A stretch of DNA of 64,000 nt from Epiperipatus broadwayi (taxonomy: Eukaryota > Onychophora > Udeonychophora > Euonychophora > Peripatidae), in contig JAQFVV010012672.1 in the NCBI GenBank assembly GCA_028023455.1, positions 996,001-1,060,000 of the forward strand. The letters are read 5' to 3'. Below are positions 12,000-23,336 of this stretch, piece after piece; within the stretch, counting starts at the first letter, position 1; the number at the start of each line of letters is the position of its first letter. The notes beneath the pieces are model-generated. The model was not told the DNA's origin, ran no database searches, and saw nothing but the letters and a program-made list of their open reading frames with translations. Position numbers and translations under genes: made by a program.

Positions 12000-12410
12000 A
12001 AGTTTGACTGAAATGGAATAGTGAATTATGAATAATTCCGTGTGTGTGCGCGCACTTAATTAAAAAAAACCCCAAAAACGGATGTATTAATCTTTAACTG
12101 AGGTTTAAAGTTTATATTTATGCTAGAAATAATCTCTAGTTTAGTAAATGATTAGTAATAATCATTACTGTATTTATCTGAAGTGGATGGTGTCAAAGAT
12201 ATTGGGTGGAATGTATTTTATACTCATAATTCAAAATGTGATAATTTACTATAAATATTTTTTATATAATAGAAATTTATATAAGAGATGGTGACTGGGA
12301 CAACTGATGAGTGCTGGTTCAGCATGAAATGCATCTTGGGGATCATTTGTTTTTTATTGTATCTTTATTTATATGAATTTAAAATGTGTGGAAATATAAA
12401 GATTAGGGAA
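12000..12410 (+). mobile_element. Ribozyme repeat family C, single unit
   Basis: About 400 bp that matches, block by block and in the same order, the dimer at 60220-60729. Shared blocks include CTCCGTGTGTGT-like, TTAATCTTTAACTGAGG, ATGATTAGTAATAATCATTA, the hammerhead, and TATCTTTATTTATATGAATTT. The ends are approximate and I found no clear target-site duplication. It has no coding content. Confidence 0.7.
12293..12345 (+). ncRNA. Hammerhead ribozyme, family C (near intact)
   Basis: CTGATGA at 12304-12310, stem II GTGCTG/CAGCAT with loop GTT (one G-T closing pair), GAAA at 12326-12329, tiny stem III AT-GC-AT, cleavage expected after C12335, inner stem I CAA/TTG. All core bases are conserved. 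Stem I is one pair shorter than in the copy at 60599. Confidence 0.8.
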
Positions 12411-14361
12411 TTGAAAAAATAGCTAGGATTAAAACATTTTAAAATGTAGGAATCAACTTAGTAGAAATAACTGTTGTAAAATGATGACTAAACATTATTA
12501 TTAAAAGCGTTTATTCAAAAGGCGATTTTATAAATCTTTCTAATTTTTTTGATTTTTTTTTTTTTGCTTCATTCATTCATTCTCATTAATACCTGTTCTA
12601 TTTTTAAACAGTATTTTTAATTTTCTTTTTTATATCGTTTTTTATTTTAGCATCTTTTAACGTTTCTTTTAACATATCTTTCACCATTTTTCTGCCTTTA
12701 ATAACATCCAATACTCTCCTTCATTTTTATTATTTAAACATTAGATCTTAGGTTGCTCTTGACTTCTAGATTTGATTGATAAGTTGAAATAGTTAAAATA
12801 TTTCACAGTTTGTAAAAAAAAATATGAATGTTTTCTTTTAAATATATATAAATTTAGTTATGAAGTGGGTGAATGAGACTAGCACAATTAATGAAAAGAT
12901 GAGGCCTTCAAAATCATGGACTTATGTATACATGTTTCATTTTATTATTTCTGTAATTAAGTAGAATAAGGAAATATGTAACATTAGTTCATATTTACTC
13001 CATGTATAGTAACTAATTATATTACAGTAGAATATTCACAAAAACTTCTGACTTTTGTCTAAGATATCAATAAAATATATAATTATTATATAGATACTTA
13101 ACAAATCATTTAGTAATCAAATTATGAATTAATGTCAATATTATAAATTTCTTTTTTAATTAAGCTCATCCTCTATCTATCACATTTTGACTTTTTGTTG
13201 CTTAACTGAAATAGGAACAGAAAAATCTTAATAATAATAAAAAATGATAATGCAAGGATTATGAATGTTCAGAGAGGCATAAAATCATTTAAAGTAAAAT
13301 GGCATTTGTGTAGTTTATTCAGATAATATTATTCATTTAGGAAAAAAAAAGATAAATTGAATGTTAAAGTCAATTCTTTTTCTTTTAATTTTATGTTTAA
13401 TTTAATTCTAATATGAAATTATCAGTTTTTGATAAAAAAAAACAACAACAATAAAAACAAAAAATAACTACAATGAACTCAATTATTTTTGAGAACATAA
13501 AATATTTAATCAAAATGATAATATGTTTAATGCAAAGTATTTTATATAAAATTTATTAAAAATATAAAATATAAAAGAAGGAGTATGCCTATATGATAAG
13601 GTCATGATATAAGGAGAGATTAAAAAACCCAAAGGAAGGATTCACTTGATAAAATTTGCTGTTACTATGGGAATACTTTTAGATTTTGAAATCATAATTT
13701 TGTATAGAATTGAATATTAAGGACAAAATTTTAAATGATTAATTTGAGAAGAAATTTAATGAAACGAATGCTTTTACATTTTTAAATTATTTGACTACAT
13801 TTTGATAGGGGTAAAAAGAAAGAATGAAATTCACAGTTATTAACAGAAGTACTGAATAAGAATATCCAGAAAGTGACTTATTAAATATCTTGTCAGGAAT
13901 GTATCTATAATTATATGGAAGAGAAACTTGAATTATTAAGAAGAGGAAAAATAATTTGAAGCTTTAAGATATAGATTTGAGGTAATAGAAATGATAAATT
14001 ATTTGGATAAGGTAGAAGAACTGAAGCATTTAAAGGAGTTTTATGAAAAAGATGATTATTTTTTGAGAAAATTAACATGAAATACAAAAATTGAATTAAA
14101 CACGTTAGAAGGATAATATATTGAGAGATATGTTAAAGATAAAAAAATAGAAAAAATTGATAGATTTTTTTTTTTTTTTTTATGAAAGAAATAGTAATAA
14201 CATGTGCTTGATGAATATAATGAGATAAAATTTTTTTTGAGAAAGTAGTCTGGATTTGTCTTGGATATATACTTCATTATTTTAAGTCAATTCACATTTT
14301 ATTATTAATTTTTTATAACATTTTTTTTCTTTATTTTTTATTTTATTTTTTTTCATTTCAG

Positions 14362-17300
14362 ACATTAGAAAATAATCTGAAAGAAGTTCAGCTAGATTTA
14401 GATAATAATAAAGGTACTGAAGGATCTCTTAATGAAGAATATAGCAAGTTCCAGGATGAACATAAAGACTGTGATATGAAAGTTCATGAATTAAAACAAA
14501 CTGTAGATGAACTAGAACAGGAAATTATCAGTTTAAAAAAATTAGAAAATATCGAAAATGATTATTTAGTTCAGTTGGAAGAAACAAAAAAACTTTGTTG
14601 TACATTAAGTGATGAAAATGAAAATCTTCTTCAGCAATTAAGAGATTTGAGAAAAGAAAAATCAAAAATAGAAACTGATCAGCTGGATCTGATTAGCACT
14701 GTAGAAGAATTTGAGATTGAACGAAGTAAATTAGAAGAAACATTATCATTAAAAACATCTATTGAATGTGATTTACGAGAAGTTTTAAACTCTAATAGCC
14801 TAGAACTTAATAGTGCATATTCTGAAATAGATAAATTAAAAGAATTACATTTATGTGAATCTAGATCTCAATTATCTCATTTAACAGATGAAATTAAACG
14901 GTTACAAAATGAAAAGCAAGAGATGCTAGAAAAATTAAACTATATCATCTTTGAAAACTCAAATGAATCAATAACTAATGATTTGTTAGAAGAAGAAGTC
15001 AAAAAATTAAAAAATAAATACAAACATACACAATCTGAATTAGAAGAAAAAATGGAACATAACACTTTTTTAGAAGAAGAAGCCACAAGTCTCAGGGAAG
15101 AAAATAAAAAACTAAAAAATGAAATGGACCGAAAAGAATTATTATTAACTGATTTGCAAGATAAAATTCATGAACTTGAATTGCAAACTGATTATTTGAC
15201 AATGGAAATGAACATTGCTCAAGAAACAGCATCATCTGCTCAAATGGAACTAGAAGATTGGAAAAAATGCTTTGCTGAATTCAAAGAATTAAAAGCTAAA
15301 TTTCAGAGTGAATTTTTAAATTTAGAAGTATATACAAAGAAATTAGAAGTTGATATTGAATCATTTAAAGAACAACTCAGAATTGTTTCAGAAGAAAAAT
15401 GCAGTCTTGCTGACCACTTGACTCATTTAAATTTAAAAAACTGTGAAATAGAAGAAACCAACTTATACTTATCTCAGCAAATCAATAAATTAACTGAAGA
15501 ATTAGCTCAAATTACAATCGAAAATGAAAAAATAAAACAAGATGCAATTGATTCAGCACAAGATTTGTTTCAGTCTAAATCTCAACTTGAACTTGTTAAA
15601 ACTAAAAATGAATCTCTTTTGGCGGAACTTGAAAACCAGAAAGAAAGCAAAACAAAGTTATTGCAAGCTGTAGCGGATACTGAAAAAATGTTAGAAGAAA
15701 CCAAGGAGGCTCTAAAAAGTTTTCAAGAACAAAAGGGGGATAGTCCTGAATCTTACATGTTTACTGCTGAAAATAATTTAGATTCAATCTGTAGTGAAGT
15801 CAGAAATATTGATGTTGTTAATAATTCAATTAAGCAAACAAATCTTGTAAATAAAGAATTCAAGGATTTAGAAAATCAGTCAATATGTTCTCAAGCTGTT
15901 GAAAATGAACTTCATCAAAGTGAATTGCCCTCTGAAAATGTATTAGAAATAAATAGTAAAATTGATGTTAACGAGAATACACAAGATAAGCAAAACCAGA
16001 TGTTGCTCTTAGAATTGAAAAAGAAAGAAGAATGTATATATTATGTTGAAAATGAAAAAAAGTCTCTTAGTTTAATCATAGAAGAGAAAAATGATGTTAT
16101 TGATCATATAGAGAATAGGCTTAAGCAAAAATCAGAAGAATTGGATCAATTGCGGAAAGAATTGTCTGAACTAAAGAATTGTGACTCAGATGATAAATCA
16201 TCTTTTGTTGAACTCAGTAATAAATTGATGTTGAGTGAGTCTGAAAAAAATGATTTAAATGATGAATTGATTACACTTCGGGAAATGACTCATAAGGAAA
16301 TTAAAGATATCAAAGAAAAAATGAATTCTGCTATTTTTGAGAAAGAAAATCTATTTAGTGAACTTGTTAGTATAAAGGAATCATATAATTTGTTAGAGGA
16401 AGATTTGTTATCTCTAAAGAATGAAAAAGAAAGGCTTCTGGAAACATTAGAAATGCTTCAGAGTAATCAGAAACTATTAACACAACAGTTAGAGGATAGT
16501 AAACAATCCTATATTGAAGCTATAAACAAAATTCAATCAATTGAGTGTGAAAGAAATGAACTTAATATCACATTAGCAAGTTTGCGTGAAGCTGAAAGCA
16601 TTGCTTTACAACATGCTAAGGATTGTGCTAATAGCTGTGAAGAAATAAAGAACCAATTGGATCTTGTTCAGAAAGAAAATGATGAAATGAAAAGTATTTT
16701 AGAAAATGTGCAATCAGAAAAGCAACAGTTAAGCAATAAATATGCAAATGTTGATACAAAATTAGCAGAGTTTACTTTAAGAAATGAAAATTTATGGGCT
16801 GAAAAAGAAAATTTAATAAAAGAGATAGAGATTCTAAAAAATAATATTGAAGAATTAGAATTAAAAATTAAATTACTAACTGAGGAACTTAATGGTAAAG
16901 AGAATCTCTTATCAAACATCATTAGTGAAAAAGAACGTTTGTCAGATCACCTTGCAACATTAGCAGAAGGGGAAAATGTAACTGCAAATAAACTAACTGA
17001 AAATTTTGAAAAAATTGAAGAATTAACAAAATTGTTAGAATCAGTATCAAAGGAGAAAGAAACTATATTAGGTGAATTTCAAACATTGCAAGATATTAGA
17101 ACAGTTTGTAGTTCTGAAATGGCAACATTATCTCTGAAATTAGAGGAAGTGATTAGAAAATATGAAAATAGCTGTGATGAAAAACTTCAATTACAACAAA
17201 CTCTAGAAAGCCTTAATCAGGAATTAATTAGTAAAACAAAAGACAATGAAAATCATATCCAGCAAAATCAGATTTTGCAGGAGAAAATGAGTATTTTGCA

Positions 17301-17476
17301 AGAGGAAAAAGAATCTATTGTCTATGAAATAGAACGAGTCAAATGCAATTTTGAAGAAGAGAAGAAGGCTCTCCAAGATATTCTACAAAATGTGGAAGAC
17401 AAAATGATTCAGTCTGAAGAAAAACAGCAGAAACTTATATCTACAATTGAAACATTGCAAAAACATCTGCAACAAA
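14362..17476 (+). CDS. GCC2: GCC2-like golgin, giant coiled-coil exon (1038 codons)
   Basis: Central rod of a golgin of the GCC2/GCC185 type. In known members the protein sits on the trans-Golgi network through a C-terminal GRIP domain and captures endosome-derived vesicles; GRIP is not in this window. The exon opens at a TTTCATTTCAG acceptor and stays open from 14362 (38 codons before the first ATG at 14476) to a GTAAGT donor at 17477, ending in phase 1. Nearly all of it is heptad-rich E/K/L/Q/N helix without globular motifs or membrane segments. Residues about 458-540 of the exon (GDSPESYMF, then an asparagine/serine-rich part) look like a break in the coil. The 3115-nt size is far above an average exon and parallels the giant exon I recall in vertebrate GCC2. 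Other long coiled-coil proteins are the main alternative. Confidence 0.85.
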
Positions 17477-20370
17477 GTAAGTATGGCAGCCACAGCAACA
17501 ACAATAATCAAAAGTTTAATATTTAAAATTGCTTCATTATTTATTAATATATATATATCTGTTTGTGTCTATATGTGTATATATATTTATGTGATATTAT
17601 TTGTATGCCTTTTTTTTTATAGCATTGTGTATAGGAAAAATTTTCAAATTTATATTTTTTTTACCACATGTAAATTATTTTCCTCAAAATTAAATAAGAT
17701 ATCAAGATTTAAATTTTAGAAAAAATAAGAAAAGTCACTATTTGTTACAAAAGCTCAGCTTTAAAGCAATGCATAGTGATGTCATTCAAAAATGTATGAC
17801 AAAAAACATTCCACAAAGTGTTTTATTTTAGGTTATAGGTAGACTGAGTTAAGACTTTGGAGCATATCTTTTTAAAAATATTATAATTATTAACTAATTA
17901 ATCTCAATCAATAAGGAAAACAATATCTTATGTTTGTATTTAACTAGTCACTACTTATTAACATATGGATGGTGCAACTTATAATTACTAGATTCATGAA
18001 GCAAGAATATCACAGAAAGGGAATTGATATATATATAAAACAGGCAAGATTAAAGCTTCTAGCAGCAATAGAATTGATAATCTTCAATTGAAAATAAATA
18101 AATTGCTAAAAAACATGACTTTTTATATTTTTATTTATTTACTTTCAAGAGCACTCCTCTTTGCCCTATTTTAGCACCATCTACTATAAGTTTGTGTAAT
18201 CAATGTTTAGCAGATACTATAATGCTATAATATATCCCATTCTCAGATGTTCTGGTATTTGCCTTTTCCAGTGAGGATTAAGATTCAAAGTTGAAATTAA
18301 TGCTCTATACTATCTTTTACGTTATATTGTTTAAGTTATAATATGAAATAAAAAATAAAAAAACTCTTTATGGTTTTAAATCCAAACTAATTTGTTTACA
18401 TAGATATACAGATTTACAATAGATTACTAGAATAGGGGAAAGAAAACTACTATTAATTGACAAAATCAATTTGAGGATTTGGCAAAGCATGATAAAAGAG
18501 CAAGCATCAATAATTCTGCAATGTGTACAAAACATAAATAGTAATATATCTATAAAAACTGATACCAAAAATTCTGTGACCATTATATCAGTGCTGATCA
18601 GCGTCAGTGCTCTGGCCCTTCAAGTACCAAGGGTATATTGGCTGTTGAAAAATTAATTATCATTACTAAACATAAATAATGTAAAGTGTGTGAACTGTGA
18701 CCTTCATTACCTTAGTGCCATCTACTAAAGAGAATTATGTAGATGTCCACACACACAATTCCATATACATTAATCGGGAGCTTGGTTGGGATCACAAGAA
18801 TGCTGGTGATTGAACAAAAGCAAATACACAATAATTGATTTATTGTAATATTAAATAACTTCAGAAAAATAAAAATATTGATTAATAAATTTATTGATTT
18901 ATTAGAAGTAAAAATAATAAAAATGAAATTAAAAGTCTGAAAATTATTTCAATAATATAAATAGTATTGCTAATTTTAATTTTTTTTTTACAATATCAAA
19001 TATTATTTCAATAGATTGAAAAACAAAGGCATAAAATTTACAGAGTTGTGTATTTGGTAATACAAACTATTTCAATCATTAATAACCAAATAAATATTAC
19101 TCTTTTAATATACATAAATTTAAAATAGTGAATGATCTTAGGTACAGATAAAATTCTGCATATACATCTGCTAAACATTATAATATACAAACAACATTTT
19201 AACTCTTAATATTAACTTGCTTTTAAAATTATATTTTAACAATATCTTATATTGACTCATTTAAAGTCTGATATTTTATCTTAAATCTGTCCAGGAATTT
19301 CACTGGTTAGTCATTTTATTTTCTTGCTGAACTCTAAAATGTTCATTAGTTGACTAATTTATTTAAAAGTGGATTTTTTTTTAGCAATAGAATTAATGTT
19401 TGGAATAATATGTCAATATATACTTTTTTCATTAACCAATTTTTTCCATCATTGCTTCTGATTATTAGATGTACAAAGTAAATGCTGGTGATCCTCAACT
19501 CATTGTAGCTTTTATAATTTTTAAACTTTAGGTATAGCAAGTGGTGTCTGCTACACACACATTGGTCTATGAGACATCACAGAGAAGTCATCACTATATT
19601 TTTTATGAGCTCAAATGTGATCACTGGCGATCAACAACACCTGCCATTTTTTTAAAGCTGTATATCTATAATGTCTTTTAATTAAATTCTAAACTTATTA
19701 TTTACAGTAACTATTATTGAATTTATAAACAGGATGGAGAAAGTCTTTTACTTTCTTAATTAAATGACAACTAAATATAAGAATAGTTATTTAAATCAGA
19801 AATGGATTTGAAATATTTTAACTAATATAGTAGAATTAAATCTCATAAAATCACTTTTGTTTTATACAAAAAGTTTTCTTTTTTATTATATTAAAAATTT
19901 TAAAATTTTCTCAAAATCATAAATCAAATAAAATATTTGGATTCCTTTATATATATAATTTCCAGTAATTTGTAATATTTTAAAAATATCAAGAAATATT
20001 TTTACTTAATACAACAATATTTAAGTCATTCCAAAACTTTATTTTAGATGACTATATAAATTTTGTGTTCATTTTTAATTTTCCATTAAGTTTTAAATGT
20101 ATGTGCACATACACTCATAATCAAGATTATACATTAATTGTATTGGGTGTCATGACATTAATACATCTGAATACATATGTATAAGAAAAATTATTAGATA
20201 CATTTAATTTGTTTCCAAAGTAATATTAATATAAATTCTAATAATGAAATAGAATAGATATTATAATTTTTAAATTCAGATTAGAAAGTATCTTTGCAGA
20301 CTTTCTCCACTATTTATCAAAATGACTTTTTTTTTGGTTATTTAAATTTTTTTAAAAAATAGATTAGTTC

Positions 20371-21045
20371 AAATGTGATAATATGTTAGACTATTTCCAT
20401 CATCTATCAGTAAATGTTGAATGTATAGAAAATTTTAAAGTTTATTCAAACTTTTCAAATACAAACACACAAATAGACAACGCATGTTAATAATTATATG
20501 TTTCGAGTAGTAGTATTCTCCATTCTTTTTCAATTATTGCTGGCCTGACCAGTGACAATATTCACATAGGATGGAACTCGCACTTTTAGGTTCTTGAATA
20601 TCGAATTTAAGGCCAACACTCTAACCAACCTTTGACAGAATAGCTCAGTTGGTTAGAGTGTTTGCCTTAAATTTGATATTCGAGAATCTAAAAGTGCGAG
20701 TTCGACTGTTATGAGAATACTGTTACTGGTCAGGTCAGCAACAACTTTGACAGAATAGTTCAGTTAGTTAGAACTTTTGCCTTATTCAGCTTAAATTCGG
20801 AAATCTAAAGGTGCGAGTTCAATTCTTATATGAATACTCTCACTGGTCAGGTCAGCGATACCTGATGAAGAGTGGATAATAATATTACTCGAAATATGTA
20901 AATACTAACTTGTAATATCTACTTGTGTGTTATTACTAGCAAGTTGTTTGTATTAGAAAAGTTTAAATAAAGTTAAAAATTTTCTGTATATTCAACATTT
21001 ACTGATAGATGTTGTAAATAGTCCAACATATTATCACATCTAATA
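20371..21045. repeat. Foldback element with tRNA-derived units
   Basis: The outer arms (about 20371-20530 and 20875-21045) are inverted copies, sharing blocks such as GATAATATGTTRGACTATTT and ATCTATCAGTAAATGTTGAAT. Between them lie three tRNA-like units, one reversed (about 20532-20632) and two direct (about 20635-20735 and 20750-20865). The clearest has an A-box TAGCTCAGTTGG (20641-20652) and a B-box-like GAGTTCGACTG (20699-20709), the layout of a Pol III promoter in a SINE. A CTGATGAAG...CTCGAAA hairpin follows. The tRNA body does not fold into a clean cloverleaf, so this is not called as a tRNA gene. Confidence 0.7.
20641..20709 (+). promoter_or_regulatory. Pol III A-box/B-box pair of a tRNA-derived SINE
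   Basis: The A-box match TAGCTCAGTTGG is perfect to the tRNA consensus, and the B-box GAGTTCGACTG has one or two departures. The spacing of about 46 bases between boxes is within the usual range. Its activity is not known. Confidence 0.6.
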
Positions 21046-22896
21046 TACCATCATCACAAACCTTTAAGCAAATAGAATAGGTCAAAATTGTTGATAGAAG
21101 AACTTGGTTATTATATAGTTTCACAACATAATCTTATTCTATTTAACTTTCTAACCATAATCTGGATATTATTTATTAGTCTCTGACAATCAGGTGATTG
21201 GCACTTAGGATGGTGCAATTATGTAATTATCAAGTGAGGGTATGAAACCACATTTCCAGAATTTTTCAATAATTGCCAAGTGCAAAAAAAAATCTTAGCA
21301 GCCATAATTTTTATAGATGAGTAGAGGGAAAAAATCATTTTCTCTCCATTTTTTATTAATATCATAGTTATTGTTTTTTTTTTTTTATTACTATTTAACA
21401 AACATAACTTGGATATTAGAGACTGATAAAAAAGGGCTAATTTTGATGATTAATAAAATCAATTTGATATTAATGTTTATCATTTTCTGGTGGATAAAAT
21501 TAACTTTAAAATATTTAAATTTATCAACTTCATTTGAAAATAAAAGAATATTCAATAAAAAGTAGGAATATATTTGACTTTATAAGGAATAGATTATGAT
21601 CCTGAAATCAGAGATATTCTTAGGTGCTTGTTTTATAATGGATGAGGAATAGAATTGTTTTTATTAAAACTTTTTAGGTATTTAATTTCTTTTTTTTTTT
21701 TTTTAATTGTTAGAAAATGTTTTTATCTAATTCATAGCATAATAGTTCAAAAGTTATATGTTACTTTTTTCAAAATTATTTAATTTATATGTTTTCTATA
21801 ATAATAATTTAGTATTAATACCAACCAGTGAAAATTCAAATAAGACTGAAGAAAGTAAAACTATTGGCATAATCTAGTTGATTAGAAAAATTAAGTGATG
21901 GTTTTTTTGGTAGAATTGTAAGTGAAAATTAAATTTAATGATGATCAATTAAATAGCTAAGTAAGACTGGTTACTGCAAAAGAGACTATAACAAGTTTCT
22001 CATACAATATTGCTACCTAGTGAAAGCCATAGAAATCAATAAATGCTAAAGGTTAGTACATCAAAATCCCCAGATTTTCAGTTTAATATCAATCCTAATC
22101 AAAAGATACAATATAGTGTGATTCATATCAATTAATTGGCAGAATCCCAATTTTATACAAATATATATATATATAAAAGTAAAATATTATATTGTATCCA
22201 TTTGAAGGCTAAAAAAAAGTTGTTTCCATAGTGTAAATCTATCTATTTGATGAAGCAACACAGTAATTCCACCTGAGCAAAAGAAAAAGTATTTAGATAA
22301 AAAATAAAATGTGCACATTTATTTTGGAATATACGATTATTAATATATATATTAAATAAAATAAAGTAATATTAAATAAAAGAAGAAAGCATAAGGTAAT
22401 CCATGCACAAAAGTTATGTGAAATAAAAATAAGCAAAAGGTTAATATTTAATATACTTTTGTATAAATGTGACATTTAATTTTGTATCACCTTGAATTTT
22501 ATGATGTTAAGTTCCAATTTCAATGATAATTTTTATTATTTTCTGAAATGAAATTTAATTTAATGTTTTTATTTGGTAAACCATGAATGAATTTATTTTG
22601 AGAATTTCATTTGGTCTCATATCTTGCATTTGATTTGCTTTCTATTGCCTTTACTTAAAACACTGCAGTGGATTAATTTTTTTGATTTTTTCATTTAATA
22701 AGCATTTTGTGTATGATTTACTTTTTAAAAATTTTAGTTTCATACAAATCTACCAAATAAAAGTATTAAATTGAATTATCTTTCAATAAACAAAAAAATA
22801 ATCATTGGAATTGACTCTATAAACCTGGAGTCAATAAAAATAAAATTTCCATATTTATTGTTCAATTTACAGTTACAAAAGTTTATTAAATGTTAA

Positions 22897-23336
22897 CCTT
22901 TAGTTTATTTTATATACATTTTGTTTGTGGACTACCTTTTGTTTGTTTTATTTAATATACATTTTTTTATTGCAAAATATATGATTTCTTTCATTTTATT
23001 TACTATATACTTGTCACTGTAAATTCAAGAATAAATGCAGTTGTTTTACTTATCAAATTTTTTAAATTTCATTGCTAATTCTATGGAGATTAATCAGGTG
23101 AATGGAGTATAGTTTACCTTTAGTTTATTTTATATACATTTTGTTTGTGGACTACCTTTTGTTTGTTTTATTTAATATACATTTTTTTATTGCAAAATAT
23201 ATGATTTCTTTCATTTTATTTACTATATACTTGTCACTGTAAATTCAAGAATAAATGCAGTTGTTTTACTTATCAAATTTTTTAAATTTCATTGCTAATT
23301 CTATGGAGATTAATCAGGTGAATGGAGTATAGTTTA
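22897..23336. repeat. Tandem duplication, 220-bp unit x2, apparently identical
   Basis: The unit starts CCTTTAGTTTATTTTATATA and ends GGAGTATAGTTTA. It is present at 22897-23116 and 23117-23336 without a difference I can find by eye. It is either very recent or an assembly artefact. Confidence 0.9.

Larger units (their letters stand above)
6003..14361 (+). other. GCC2 intron 2
   Basis: Intron of 8359 bp ending in TTTTTTTCATTTCAG. It contains a dead reverse transcriptase, a pogo-like MITE, a ribozyme array, an AAT microsatellite and a second ribozyme repeat, all listed separately. The stretches 6003-7129 and 12411-14361 show no supported gene or repeat beyond homopolymer and TA runs. Confidence 0.75.

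Noticed and set aside
16668-16922. 84-codon antisense frame within the giant exon
   Set aside because: A mirror of the E/K-rich sense coding sequence (gives S/F-rich text). No independent support.
20635-20735. Functional tRNA gene
   Set aside because: The A-box is good, but the acceptor and anticodon arms do not pair and the locus is a multi-copy foldback repeat, so it is a tRNA-derived SINE unit.
20867-20905. Possible hammerhead (CTGATGA, GAGT/ACTC, GAAAT)
   Set aside because: Same extra A before stem II, and the sequences either side of the core do not form stem I. Only a weak GTA cleavage triplet is available.
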